Assembly (NCBI GenBank): GCA_009377395.1 | Contig: WHUB01000025.1 | Span: 1-48,116, forward strand | From: Actinophytocola sp. | Lineage (GTDB): Bacteria > Actinomycetota > Actinomycetes > Mycobacteriales > Pseudonocardiaceae | Direction: 5' to 3' | DNA length: 48,116 nucleotides | Part shown: positions 23,431 through 33,571 of the stretch, piece by piece | Numbering within the stretch: the first letter of the stretch is position 1 | Layout of the letters: each line of letters begins with the position of its first letter | Notes under the pieces: model-generated | What the model was told of the DNA's origin: nothing | Database searches by the model: none | What the model saw: the letters and a program-made list of their open reading frames with translations, nothing else | Program-made: the position numbers and the translations under genes

Positions 23431-23468
23431 ACGCCCCGCCACGCAGTGTCGTGGCGGGGCGTTTCATT
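23431..23468. terminator. Strong bidirectional terminator between convergent genes
   Basis: ACGCCCCGCCACG (23431-23443) and CGTGGCGGGGCGT (23450-23462) form a perfect 13-bp stem with a 6-nt loop, followed by TTCATTT on the plus strand. It separates the coiled-coil gene from convergent deoA. Confidence 0.92.
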
Positions 23469-24748
23469 TACCTCAGCACGTCGAGCACCAGCGGGCCCGG
23501 GGCTTCGGCGGTGGCCGCGATGCGGACGCCGTCCGCCAGTGCTGCGACGGCGGCGGGCACCGCGTCGGCGGTGTCGGTGTGCAGCTCCGCGAGCGGCTGG
23601 CCCTTGCGCACCTCGTCACCCTGCCTGGCGAGCAGCCGCACCCCCGCCGCGTGCTGCACCGGCTCGCCGGGCGCCGACCGGCCGGCGCCGAGCCGCCAGG
23701 CGGCCATGCCGACGGCGAGCGCGTCCAGCTCGGCCAGCACGCCGTCCGCCTCGGCCTCGACCACGTGGCGGTGTGCGGGCCGCGGCAGCGGCGCGTCCGG
23801 GTCGCCGCCCTGCGCGCGGATCATCGCCTGCCACGTCCGGTACACCTCACCGGACGCGAGCACCTCGGCCGGGTCGACGCCGGTGATGCCGGCGAGCGCG
23901 AGCATCTCCCGCGCGAGCACCAGCGTCAGCTCGACGACGTCCGGTGGCCCGCCGCCGCGCAGCACCTCGACCGCCTCGGCGACCTCGACGGCGTTGCCCG
24001 CCGTCAGCCCGAGCGGGCGGGACATGTCGGTCAGCACCGCCGCCGTCGCGACGCCGTGCGCGCGGCCGATGCCGATCATGGTGTGGGCCAGCTCGACGGC
24101 GTCCGGCCGGGTCTTCATGAACGCGCCGGAGCCGACCTTGACGTCGAGCACGAGCGACCGGGGACCGGCCGCGATCTTCTTGCTCATGATCGAGCTGGCG
24201 ATCAGCGGAATGGACTCCACCGTCGCGGTGACGTCGCGCAGCGCGTAGAGCTTGCGGTCGGCCGGCGCCAGCGCGGCGCTCGCGGCGGCGACCACCGCCC
24301 CGACGTCGTCGAGCTGGGCGATCATCTCCGCCGTCGACAGCTCGGCGCGCCAGCCGGGGATGGCCTCCAGCTTGTCCAGCGTGCCGCCGGTGTGGCCGAG
24401 CCCGCGCCCGGACAGCTGCGGCACGGCGGCGCCGCACGCGGCGACCAGCGGCGCGAGCACCAGCGTGATCTTGTCGCCGACGCCGCCGGTGGAGTGCTTG
24501 TCCGCCGTCGGCCTGCCGACGTCGATGTGCAGCCGCTCCCCCGAGTCGATCATCGCGCGGGTCCAGCGGGCGGTCTCGTCGCCGTCCATGCCGCGCAGCA
24601 GGATCGCCATCGCCAGCGCCGCCATCTGCTCCTCGGCGACGACCCCGCGGGTGTAGGCGTCGACCACCCAGTCGACCTGGGCGTCGGTCAGCCGGCCGCC
24701 ATCCCGCTTGGCGCGGATGACGTCGACGGCCGCGAACGGCTCAGCCAT
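23468..24748 (-). CDS. deoA: Thymidine phosphorylase
   Basis: A protein of 426 residues that phosphorolyses thymidine or deoxyuridine to the base and deoxyribose 1-phosphate. The phosphate/substrate motif is KHSTGGVGDKITL (84-96). Further family blocks are LSGRGLGHTGGTLDKLEAIPG, SKKIAAG, LVLDVKVGSGAFMKT and TDMSRPLG. Length is typical of pyrimidine-nucleoside phosphorylases. The start overlaps the cdd stop by 8 bp. cdd-deoA divergent from sdhCDAB matches the mycobacterial order. Confidence 0.96.
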   Translation of the reverse strand: MAEPFAAVDVIRAKRDGGRLTDAQVDWVVDAYTRGVVAEEQMAALAMAILLRGMDGDETARWTRAMIDSGERLHIDVGRPTADKHSTGGVGDKITLVLAPLVAACGAAVPQLSGRGLGHTGGTLDKLEAIPGWRAELSTAEMIAQLDDVGAVVAAASAALAPADRKLYALRDVTATVESIPLIASSIMSKKIAAGPRSLVLDVKVGSGAFMKTRPDAVELAHTMIGIGRAHGVATAAVLTDMSRPLGLTAGNAVEVAEAVEVLRGGGPPDVVELTLVLAREMLALAGITGVDPAEVLASGEVYRTWQAMIRAQGGDPDAPLPRPAHRHVVEAEADGVLAELDALAVGMAAWRLGAGRSAPGEPVQHAAGVRLLARQGDEVRKGQPLAELHTDTADAVPAAVAALADGVRIAATAEAPGPLVLDVLR

Positions 24749-25145
24749 GGGTGTTCCCCGGCAGGTCCGCCGGGCCGAAGGCGTCCGGCAGCACGTCGGA
24801 CATCGGCAGCACGCCGCGCGGCGTGTCGACCAGGCACGCTGGCCCGCCGAGCTCGTACAGGATCTGGCGGCACCGGCCGCACGGCATCAGCAGCTCACCG
24901 TCGCCGCTGCGACAGGCGACCGCGACCAGCCGTCCGCCGCCGGTCAGCCGCAACTGCCCCGCCAGCGTGCACTCGGCGCACAGCCCGACGCCGTAGGAGG
25001 CGTTCTCGACGTTGCAGCCGGTCACCGTCCGGCCGTCGTCGACGAGCGCCGCCGCGCCGACCCGCAGCCCGGAGTACGGGCAGTACGCGCTCGCCGCCGC
25101 CGTCTCCGCCGCGTCCCGCAACGCGGTCCAGTCCACTGTGGTCAT
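24741..25145 (-). CDS. cdd: Cytidine deaminase
   Basis: A protein of 134 residues, zinc enzyme that deaminates cytidine and deoxycytidine. Zinc ligands are Cys56 in the C-A-E motif with catalytic Glu58, and Cys89 and Cys92 in PCGRCRQ. GCNVENASYG is the substrate loop. The ATG at 25145 (MTTVDWTALRDAA) follows TATCGT by 6 nt, a leaderless arrangement; the longer frame adds 11 low-quality residues. It is first in the cdd-deoA operon. Confidence 0.96.
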   Translation of the reverse strand: MTTVDWTALRDAAETAAASAYCPYSGLRVGAAALVDDGRTVTGCNVENASYGVGLCAECTLAGQLRLTGGGRLVAVACRSGDGELLMPCGRCRQILYELGGPACLVDTPRGVLPMSDVLPDAFGPADLPGNTHG

Positions 25146-25151
25146 AAGCAG

Positions 25152-25157
25152 ACGATA
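25152..25157 (-). promoter_or_regulatory. -10 box TATCGT of leaderless cdd
   Basis: TATCGT on the minus strand ends 6 nt before the cdd ATG with no ribosome site. Confidence 0.5.
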
Positions 25158-25259
25158 GCCGCCCCCGCCGTGACGCACGACACGTTTTCCGAGGTCAGGC
25201 CTGTCTCGTCGGTCACAACCGGGAACCCGACGTGCGGTCCGCGGCGAACGCCCGATCTA

Positions 25260-25283
25260 AAGTCCTTGCGTAGTAACAAGTCC
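25260..25283. promoter_or_regulatory. Repeat-bearing element upstream of sdhC
   Basis: AAGTCC occurs at 25260-25265 and 25278-25283 on an 18-bp period. CTTG and CAAG inside it form a short inverted repeat. The position, about 60-80 bp before sdhC, suggests a regulator site. The binding protein is unknown and the signal is weak. Confidence 0.3.
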
Positions 25284-25341
25284 GCGTGAGGACTGCTCGC
25301 AGGTCCGAACGATCAGACACTGATGACGGAGGCCGTTCACG

Positions 25342-25770
25342 ATGCCCACCACGGCTAGCCCGCCGACCGCGGCGGCGGGCGCGTCACGCAGGAGCGGAAC
25401 GCTCTACATCGGCGACCCCGGCATGTGGTCCTGGGTAGCCCACCGCATCACCGGCGTGCTCACGTTCTTCTTCCTGTTCGTGCACGTGCTCGACACCGCG
25501 CTGGTGCGGGTGTCGCCCGCCGCGTACAACGCGGTCATCGAGACCTACAAGACCCCGCTGGTGGCGCTGCTCGAGGTCGGGCTCGTCGGCGCGGTGCTGT
25601 ACCACGCGCTCAACGGCATCAGGGTGATGCTGGTCGACTTCTGGTCCAAGGGCCCGAAGTACCAGCGGCCGATGCTGTGGAGCCTGCTCGGCGTGTGGCT
25701 GGTCGTGATGGTGCCGGGCGCGTTCTTCATGCTGCAGCGCGCCGCGACCGAGCTGTTCGGAGGTCACTAA
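25342..25770 (+). CDS. sdhC: Succinate dehydrogenase cytochrome b subunit
   Basis: A protein of 142 residues with three membrane helices (about 35-55, 70-95 and 113-133). The N-terminal signature is WSWVAHRITGVLTFFFLFVHVLD. His84-region LYHALNGIRVMLVDF is the expected haem b ligand and quinone-site segment. It anchors the succinate:menaquinone oxidoreductase in the cytoplasmic membrane. GGAGG precedes the ATG. It is first in sdhCDAB. Confidence 0.95.
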   Translation: MPTTASPPTAAAGASRRSGTLYIGDPGMWSWVAHRITGVLTFFFLFVHVLDTALVRVSPAAYNAVIETYKTPLVALLEVGLVGAVLYHALNGIRVMLVDFWSKGPKYQRPMLWSLLGVWLVVMVPGAFFMLQRAATELFGGH

Positions 25771-25772
25771 CC

Positions 25773-26183
25773 ATGACGGAGACGCTCACCCTCGACAAGC
25801 CGCGCTCCCCGCGCAGGCCGGCGGCTCGGCGCAGCAACTTCGAGCTCTACAGCTGGTTGTTCATGCGGCTGTCGGGCCTCGCGCTGGTGGTGCTCGTGCT
25901 CGGCCACCTGTTCATCATGAACATCGTCGACGGCGGCGTGCACCGCATCGACTTCGCCTTCGTGGCCGGCCGCTGGTCGTCGCCGTTCTGGCAGTTCTGG
26001 GACCTGCTGATGCTGTGGCTCGCGCAGCTGCACGGCGGCAACGGGCTGCGCACCATCATCGACGACTACGCCCGCAAGGACACCACGCGGTTCTGGCTGA
26101 AGATCATGCTCTACGCGTCCATGGTGGTCATCCTCGTGCTCGGCACCCTGGTGATCTTCACCTTCGACCCGACCATCGCCTGA
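25773..26183 (+). CDS. sdhD: Succinate dehydrogenase membrane anchor subunit
   Basis: A protein of 136 residues with three membrane helices. WLFMRLSGLALVVLVLGHLF is the first, and LHGGNGLRTIIDDY in the second loop holds the conserved His. It pairs with SdhC to bind haem and quinone. It starts 2 bp after the sdhC stop, and the sdhC coding end supplies a GGAGG ribosome site. Confidence 0.95.
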   Translation: MTETLTLDKPRSPRRPAARRSNFELYSWLFMRLSGLALVVLVLGHLFIMNIVDGGVHRIDFAFVAGRWSSPFWQFWDLLMLWLAQLHGGNGLRTIIDDYARKDTTRFWLKIMLYASMVVILVLGTLVIFTFDPTIA

Positions 26184-26201
26184 GCCCAGCTGGGAGTTTT
26201 C

Positions 26202-27997
<1,796 letters not shown>

Positions 27998-27998
<1 letters not shown>

Positions 27999-28786
27999 TG
28001 ACAAGCACCGCTGCTGTTTTGGACAACACCGCAAACACCGCGTCCGAGATCCCGGCTCCGGACGGCTCGGTCACCGTCACGGTGAAGATCCAGCGGTTCA
28101 ACCCGGAGGTCGACAGCGAGCCGCACTGGGAGTCCTACGACGTCCCGGCGCTGCCGACCGACCGGGTGCTGAACCTGCTGATCAACATCAAGGGCTACGT
28201 CGACGGCACACTGTCGTTCCGGCGGTCGTGCGCCCACGGCATCTGCGGCTCCGACGCGATGCAGATCAACGGCATGAACCGGCTGGCGTGCAAGGTGCTG
28301 GTCAAGGACCTGCTGGCGAAGAAGGGGAAGCCGACCACCATCACGGTCGCCCCGATCAAGGGCCTGCCGGTGATGAAGGACCTCTACGTCGACATGGAGC
28401 CGTTCTTCGAGGCGTTCCGTGCGGTGAAGCCGTTCCTGATCAGCTACGGCAACGAGCCAAGCCGCGAGCGGATCCAGTCGCCCGCCGACCGGGAGCGTTT
28501 CGACGACACCACGAAGTGCATCCTGTGCGCCTGCTGCACGACGTCGTGCCCGGTGTACTGGGCGGACGGCTCGTACTTCGGGCCCGCGGCGATCGTCAAC
28601 GCGCACCGGTTCATCTTCGACTCGCGTGACGAGGGCGCCGAGGAGCGGCTGGACATCCTCAACGACACCGAGGGCGTGTGGCGCTGCCGCACCACGTTCA
28701 ACTGCACCGACGCCTGCCCCCGCGGCATCCAGGTGACCAAGGCCATCCAGGAGGTCAAACGCGCCCTGCTGTTCAAGCGCGTCTGA
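27998..28786 (+). CDS. sdhB: Succinate dehydrogenase iron-sulfur subunit
   Basis: A protein of 262 residues that passes electrons from FAD to quinone. The [2Fe-2S] ligands are in SCAHGICGSDAM with Asp at the third ligand position, as in several bacterial enzymes, and in MNRLAC. The [4Fe-4S] and [3Fe-4S] ligands are in CILCACCTTSCPVYW and CTDACPRGI. It is last in the operon. A repeat-family-1 array starts at its stop codon and occupies the 36-bp gap to the convergent ABC exporter gene, where a terminator would be expected. Confidence 0.97.
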
Positions 28787-28846
28787 CGCCGTGTCCTGCG
28801 CTCGTGCCGCTGTGTCCCACGCTCAGGACGTCGTGTTCCACGTCGC
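28785..28846 (-). repeat. Repeat family 1, three units between sdhB and an ABC exporter gene
   Basis: On the minus strand: GTGGAACACGACGTCCTGA (supplying the exporter stop codon in CCTGA), GCGTGGGACACAGC, and GAGCGCAGGACACGGCGTC ending at the sdhB stop. It lies between convergent genes. Confidence 0.8.
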
Positions 28847-30697
28847 GTACATCACGGCGTAGCGGCCACCGGCGACGACGAGTTCGTCGTGGCTGCCGAG
28901 TTCGATGATGCGGCCGTCGTCCACGACGGCGATGCGGTCGGCGCGCCTGGCCGTGGACAGCCGGTGCGCGATGATGATCGCGGTGCGGTCGGCGAGGACG
29001 ACCTCGAGCGCCCGTTCCACCTGTTGCTCGGTCTTGAGGTCGAGGCTCGACGTGGCCTCGTCGAGCACCAGCACCTTGGGCCCGGCGAGGAGCGCTCTCG
29101 CCAGCGCGACGAGTTGCCGCTCACCTGCCGACAGCGACGCGCCGCGCTCGTGCACTACGGTGTGGATTCCGTCGGGCGCACGGTCGAGGAACTCACCCAG
29201 TCCCACCGCGCGAGCCGTCCGTTCCACCTCGGCGTCGCCGACGTCGGGGCGGGCGAAGGCGATGTTGTCGCGCAGGCTCAGGCTGAACAGGAACGGCTCC
29301 TGCGGCACCACGGCCAGGCCCTGGTGCAGCGAGTCGAGCCGCACGTCGCGTAGGTCGTGCTCGTCGATGAGCACCCGGCCGGCCGTCGGGTCGTACGCCC
29401 GTGTGACCAGCTTGGCGATGGTCGTCTTGCCCGCGCCGGTCGGCCCGACCAGCGCCAGCGTCTGTCCGGCCGGGATGTCCAGCGACACGTCGCGCAGCAC
29501 CGGGTTGCCGTGGTCGTAGCCGAACGTCACCCGGTCCAGCCTGACGCGGCCCTCGACGTCGGGCAGCGGATAGGCGTGCGGTTCCTCGGCCACCGACACG
29601 TCGGTGCCCAGCAGTTGGCGCAGCTTGGTGATCCCGGCCTGCCCCTGCTGGTAGGCGTTGTAGAGCTGTGCCATCTGCTGCATCGGGGCGAAGAACGTCG
29701 TGATCGCCAGCAGGAACCCGGCCAGCTCACCCACCTGCATCTCGCCGCGCAGCACCATCCACCCGCCGAGCAGGAGCACGACGACGACGGTCAGCCGGCC
29801 GACGACCTCGCTGCCGGGACCGTAGATCGCGGCGATCCGCGCGGTGTAGCGGTTCGCGTCCCGATAACGGCGGGTGATGTCGACGTGGTCGTCGACGTTG
29901 CGCTGCTGCCGGTTGTGCGCGGCCACCACCCGGGTGCCGGAGAGGCTCTCCGACAGATGGGTGACCACCTCGGCCAGCCTGTCGCGCACCGCGAGATAGC
30001 CGTGTCCGGACACGCCACGGAACCACCAGGTCAGCGCGACCATCACCGGGATGACCACCAGGAAAGCGACCAGGGCGAGCTGCGCGCTGAACCAGAACAG
30101 CTGCGCGGCGAGCACCACGAGCGTCAGTCCCTGCACCAGGAGCTGCACCAGCCCCTCGTGCAGCAGCGCCTGCAGGTATTCGATGTCGCTGGTCATCCGG
30201 CTGATCAGCGCGCCCTTCTTCTGCCGGGTGAAGAAGTCCTGCGACAGCCGTTGCAGGTGGGAGAACACCCGCACCCGCAGCGTGTACAGCAGCCGCTCGC
30301 CGACGAGGCCGGTCCAGAGCGTGCGCCAGCGGCTCACCACGATCGCCAGCGCGATGAACCCGAGATACGCGAGGAAGACGCCGATCAGTACGCCGCGCGA
30401 GCCGGTGACCTCACCGCTGCCGAGATCCTCGAGGCCCATGCCCTGGTCGATGGCGAGCTGCGTGAGCAGCGGGCCGACGCGCAGCGCGATGGTCTCGACG
30501 ACCACCAGCAGCAGGCAGCCGAGCAGCACCCATCTGAACGGCGCCAGGAAACGCCGCAGCGTCAGCGGGCGCCGGTCGTACTCGCTGCGGCTGAACGACA
30601 CATCAGGCTCGGGATACTCGGGCTCGTCGGCGAGCACCACGTCGAGCCGCTCGCGCAGTTGGGGCGGCAACTCCCCGGACATCGAGCTGGCAGACAT
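28823..30697 (-). CDS. ABC exporter half-transporter B (canonical Walker B, degenerate signature)
   Basis: A protein of 624 residues with a six-helix transmembrane domain (about 50-345) and then a nucleotide-binding domain. Walker A is GPTGAGKT (418-425), Q-loop VVPQEPFLF, signature LSAGE (522-526, not LSGGQ), Walker B VLVLDEATSSLD with catalytic Glu547, and switch IIAHRLS. Its ATG overlaps the upstream half-transporter stop by 1 bp (TGATG). The pairing of features fits a heterodimer with one degenerate ATP site. Its last residues (WNTTS) and stop codon come from a repeat unit. Substrate is unknown; multidrug- or lipid-type export is typical. Confidence 0.92.
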   Translation of the reverse strand: MSASSMSGELPPQLRERLDVVLADEPEYPEPDVSFSRSEYDRRPLTLRRFLAPFRWVLLGCLLLVVVETIALRVGPLLTQLAIDQGMGLEDLGSGEVTGSRGVLIGVFLAYLGFIALAIVVSRWRTLWTGLVGERLLYTLRVRVFSHLQRLSQDFFTRQKKGALISRMTSDIEYLQALLHEGLVQLLVQGLTLVVLAAQLFWFSAQLALVAFLVVIPVMVALTWWFRGVSGHGYLAVRDRLAEVVTHLSESLSGTRVVAAHNRQQRNVDDHVDITRRYRDANRYTARIAAIYGPGSEVVGRLTVVVVLLLGGWMVLRGEMQVGELAGFLLAITTFFAPMQQMAQLYNAYQQGQAGITKLRQLLGTDVSVAEEPHAYPLPDVEGRVRLDRVTFGYDHGNPVLRDVSLDIPAGQTLALVGPTGAGKTTIAKLVTRAYDPTAGRVLIDEHDLRDVRLDSLHQGLAVVPQEPFLFSLSLRDNIAFARPDVGDAEVERTARAVGLGEFLDRAPDGIHTVVHERGASLSAGERQLVALARALLAGPKVLVLDEATSSLDLKTEQQVERALEVVLADRTAIIIAHRLSTARRADRIAVVDDGRIIELGSHDELVVAGGRYAVMYATWNTTS

Positions 30698-32634
30698 CAG
30701 ACCGTCCCCTGCTCGTCCAGGTGGTCCGGATCGATCGGCCGCCACTCGACCTCGGGCGTCTCAAGCCGTGCCCGCTCGAGCCGCACGACCTTGGCCCACT
30801 CCTCGTCGGGCAGGTGGGCCAGCGCCGCCGCGTAGCGCGGCTCGGTCGCCAGCAGCTCCCGGTGGGTGCCCGCCGCCGCGATGCGCCCGCCGTCAAGCAG
30901 CACCACCCGATCGGCGAGGCTGAGCGTCGACAGCCGGTGCGCGATGATCAGCGTGGTGCGGCCGTGCATCAGTTGCCGCAGGCCGTCGTGGATGCGTCGC
31001 TCGGTTTCGACGTCGACGGCGCTGGTGGCGTCGTCCAGGATCAGGATCGGCGGGTTGACGAGCACCGTCCTGGCGATCGCGATCCGCTGTCGTTGGCCAC
31101 CGGACAGCGTGTAGCCGCGCTCTCCCACCACCGTGTCGTAGCCGTGCTCCAGGCGAGTGATGAACTCGTGGGCGCCCGCGATCCTCGCGGCGGCCTCAAC
31201 GTCGTCGTCGGACGCGCCCGGCACGCCGTAGCCGATGTTGTCGCGGATCGACGCCGAGAACAGGAACGGCTCCTCGAAGCAGATCCCGACATGCCGTCGC
31301 AGGCTGTGCAGCGTCAGGTCCATGACGTCATGCCCGTCGATGAGCACCGCACCCCGGTCCACGTCGTAGAACCGGGGGATCAGCTGCGCGATCGTCGTCT
31401 TGCCGGAACCGGTCGAGCCGACGAACGCGATGGTCTGCCCGGCGGGGATGCGCAGGTCAACGCCGTCGAGCACTTTCTGGCCGTCCTCGAACCCGAAGTG
31501 CACGCCCCGCAGTTCGACCTCGCCCCGGCAGATCGGCAGGTCGACCGCGCCGGGCCGGTCGACGACCTCGGGCTCGGCGTCGAGCACCTCGTAGATCCGG
31601 TGGGCGGACGCCGCAGCCCGCTGGCCCATCATCATGAGCATCCCGAGCATCCGGAACGGCAGTTGCAGCATCACCAGGTAGGTCAGGAACACCACGATGT
31701 CGCCGGGGCCGATCGAGCCGTCGAGCACGAGGAAGCCGCCGTAGAGCAGCACTGCGGCCTCGCCGACGCGGACGACGTTCTCCATCAGCGGGGCGAACGT
31801 GGCGCGGATCCGCACGAGGCGGATACCCGCCCACCGCAGTCGCTGCGCTGCGCGGGCGAGCACGCCGATCTGCCGCCGCTCCGCGCCGAACACCCGCACC
31901 ACCTCGGCCCCGCTGACGTTCTCGTCGACGATCGTCGTGACGTCCGCCAGCCGCGACTGCACCAGCCACGACACCGGGTACATGTGCTTGCGCATGGCGA
32001 GCCCGACCAGGAACACCGCGGGCAGCGACAGCAGCGACAGCAGCGTGAGGCCGACGTGGATGGTCAGCATGAAGTACAGCGCAAGGAAGAACATCCCGAA
32101 CTGCACGAAGATTATCGGCCCGAACGCCAGCAGCATCTGCATCATGCGGACGTCGGAGTTGGCGCGCGAGACGAGCTCACCGGTGCGGACCCGGTCGAAG
32201 AACGACGACGACAGCCTCGCCAGATGCCGGTACAACAGCGTGCGCAGGTCGAACTCCAGCGAATACGCCATCCGGAGCGTGAAGTACTGGGAGAGATAGG
32301 CCGAGCCGATGCCGGTGATCGTGATGCCGAGCAGGACGAGCACGTAGTGCGCGAGGGGTTCCCGCTGCCCGCCCGGAGCGGCCAGCGCCTGGTCGATCGC
32401 GCTACCCAGCCACAGTGGGAACAGCACCATCGCGACGACGTTCGCCAGCGCCGCGGCCAGGGCGACCAGGAAGACGACGCGATGCGCCTTGAGCAGCGGG
32501 AACGTCCGCCTGATCCAGCCCTTGCCCTGGTCAGGGTCGATATCGCGGACGGGCGGCGGAGGTCTTCGGCGCTGGTGGGCGTCGTTCGTCGCCGGGCGGC
32601 CAAGGGTCGACCGGCCCGCAAGGAGGTTCGTCAT
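30697..32634 (-). CDS. ABC exporter half-transporter A (degenerate Walker B)
   Basis: A protein of 645 residues: about 50 polar N-terminal residues, six membrane helices (about 50-335), then the ATPase domain. Walker A is GSTGSGKT (406-413), signature LSGGQ (510-514) and switch IIAHRLS. Two active-site positions are altered: the Walker B Glu is Asp535 (LILDDATSAVD) and the Q-loop reads CFEEPFLF instead of xxQxPFLF. This is the usual pattern of the degenerate half of heterodimeric exporters. The ATG at 32634 is used; the open frame continues upstream into the promoter and operator region. Confidence 0.92.
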   Translation of the reverse strand: MTNLLAGRSTLGRPATNDAHQRRRPPPPVRDIDPDQGKGWIRRTFPLLKAHRVVFLVALAAALANVVAMVLFPLWLGSAIDQALAAPGGQREPLAHYVLVLLGITITGIGSAYLSQYFTLRMAYSLEFDLRTLLYRHLARLSSSFFDRVRTGELVSRANSDVRMMQMLLAFGPIIFVQFGMFFLALYFMLTIHVGLTLLSLLSLPAVFLVGLAMRKHMYPVSWLVQSRLADVTTIVDENVSGAEVVRVFGAERRQIGVLARAAQRLRWAGIRLVRIRATFAPLMENVVRVGEAAVLLYGGFLVLDGSIGPGDIVVFLTYLVMLQLPFRMLGMLMMMGQRAAASAHRIYEVLDAEPEVVDRPGAVDLPICRGEVELRGVHFGFEDGQKVLDGVDLRIPAGQTIAFVGSTGSGKTTIAQLIPRFYDVDRGAVLIDGHDVMDLTLHSLRRHVGICFEEPFLFSASIRDNIGYGVPGASDDDVEAAARIAGAHEFITRLEHGYDTVVGERGYTLSGGQRQRIAIARTVLVNPPILILDDATSAVDVETERRIHDGLRQLMHGRTTLIIAHRLSTLSLADRVVLLDGGRIAAAGTHRELLATEPRYAAALAHLPDEEWAKVVRLERARLETPEVEWRPIDPDHLDEQGTV

Positions 32635-32702
32635 GATCGATCCCGTCACATCGGCGGACGACCGTTCCACTGAACGAAGTCGCGAAATCCCCCAATGAAG
32701 AC

Positions 32703-32761
32703 AGGTTACGTCATCTGATGCCAGATGGACAACAATGCCACGTTGGCACTCAGTGCCAACG
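32703..32761 (-). promoter_or_regulatory. Promoter and two palindromes upstream of the ABC exporter operon
   Basis: On the minus strand, TTGTCC (32732-32727) and TAACCT (32708-32703) are 18 bp apart. CATCTG-N4-CAGATG (32712-32727) sits in the spacer. A perfect 9-bp inverted repeat CGTTGGCAC-TCA-GTGCCAACG (32741-32761) lies just upstream of the -35. This fits repressor control, for example by a TetR- or MarR-type protein encoded elsewhere. Confidence 0.65.
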
Positions 32762-32768
32762 CGGAGGT

Positions 32769-32825
32769 TCGTGTCCCCCACTCACGGCGTTGTGTTCCAC
32801 CGTCAGGACGCCGTGTTCAACACAC
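32769..32825 (-). repeat. Repeat family 1, three units
   Basis: On the minus strand: GTTGAACACGGCGTCCTGAC, GGTGGAACACAACGCC, GAGTGGGGGACACGAAC. It lies in the 245-bp gap between the exporter operon and the next minus-strand gene. Confidence 0.78.
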
Positions 32826-32840
32826 GCGCCACGCCGCATC

Positions 32841-32874
32841 TCGGGACTCGCGGCACCAGAAGTCGGGACTCGCG
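32841..32874. repeat. Repeat family 2, two copies of TCGGGACTCGCG
   Basis: TCGGGACTCGCG occurs at 32841-32852 and 32863-32874, a 22-bp period, directly after the stop codon of the membrane protein at 32880 and before the family 1 array. Confidence 0.8.
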
Positions 32875-32879
32875 AAGGA

Positions 32880-33230
32880 CTACGGCCAGAAGACGGCGAG
32901 GCCCACGTTGAGGACGACGAGGCCGCCGAGGGCGGGCGAGAGCCACGTCGGCGTGGCCGGCTTGCGGACGAAGCCGCCCGCCAGCCCCAGGATCACCAGC
33001 ACCACCAGCAGTTTGATGCCGATCTTGACGGGGTTGTACTCGACATCATCGAGCGCGGGGTCGAGGCCCATCAGCGCCAGGCCGGTGATCAGCTGCAGCC
33101 CGCCGCCGTGCAGCCAGCCCTTGTTCAGCGCCGCACCCCGGCCCGCCTTCAGCTCCAGCATGAACGTGCCGATCAGCATCGCCATGCCGAGCAGGTGCAG
33201 GAAGACCAGAACCAGCCGAAGAAACTCCAT
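32880..33230 (-). CDS. Small four-helix membrane protein, function unknown
   Basis: A protein of 116 residues with four hydrophobic segments: LRLVLVFLHLLGMAMLIGTF, LQLITGLALMGL, IGIKLLVVLVILGLAGG and LGGLVVLNVGLAVFW. There is a conserved-looking loop DPALDDVEYNPVKIG. No family with a known role is recognised. It starts 2 bp after the SCO4848-type gene stop, so both probably form an operon with an envelope role. A short plus-strand frame over it is not convincing. Confidence 0.75.
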   Translation of the reverse strand: MEFLRLVLVFLHLLGMAMLIGTFMLELKAGRGAALNKGWLHGGGLQLITGLALMGLDPALDDVEYNPVKIGIKLLVVLVILGLAGGFVRKPATPTWLSPALGGLVVLNVGLAVFWP

Positions 33231-33232
33231 CG

Positions 33233-33475
33233 TCAGTCCTCAGTTCGCCGGGTGGCGGCGCGCAGACCGCGCCAGCCGATCACGCCGATGATCGTACCCA
33301 GGATGATCGACACGATCGTCAGCGCCGCGTGCACGTAGAAGAACGAATTCAGTGCGCCATCCGGGTCGCGGGCGTCGTCGCTCTGCCACAGGTTGCGGGC
33401 GAACGTCACCCAGATGACCCACGACCACACCCCGAACCCGAGCAAGAACAGCGAGACCGGCTTCGACATCCGCAT
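33233..33475 (-). CDS. SCO4848-family membrane protein
   Basis: A protein of 80 residues with two membrane helices (VSLFLLGFGVWSWVIWVTFA and AALTIVSIILGTIIGVIGW) and the central motif RDPDGALNSFFYVHAAL. It matches the SCO4848 family, which lies beside a D,D-carboxypeptidase in Streptomyces as it does here. Function is unknown. TACCCT lies 6 nt upstream of the ATG at 33475, supporting this start. Confidence 0.82.
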   Translation of the reverse strand: MRMSKPVSLFLLGFGVWSWVIWVTFARNLWQSDDARDPDGALNSFFYVHAALTIVSIILGTIIGVIGWRGLRAATRRTED

Positions 33476-33481
33476 GCCGGG

Positions 33482-33487
33482 AGGGTA
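33482..33487 (-). promoter_or_regulatory. -10 box TACCCT of the SCO4848-type gene
   Basis: TACCCT on the minus strand ends 6 nt before the ATG at 33475, with no ribosome site between. Confidence 0.45.
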
Positions 33488-33558
33488 ACCGCATCGCGAT
33501 TCGGTGACCGATCGGCTACGGGCTCAGCGCGAGGGCGGTCACAACCACGTCGCTCCCG

Positions 33559-33564
33559 TACGAT
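33559..33564 (+). promoter_or_regulatory. -10 box TACGAT of the D,D-carboxypeptidase gene
   Basis: TACGAT ends 7 nt before the GTG at 33572 with no ribosome site, giving a leaderless message. Confidence 0.5.
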
Positions 33565-33571
33565 CATTCCG

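Noticed and set aside
32741-32761. CIRCE heat-shock element (GCACTC...GAGTGC)
   Set aside because: The arms are separated by only 3 nt, not 9, and the downstream genes are not chaperones.
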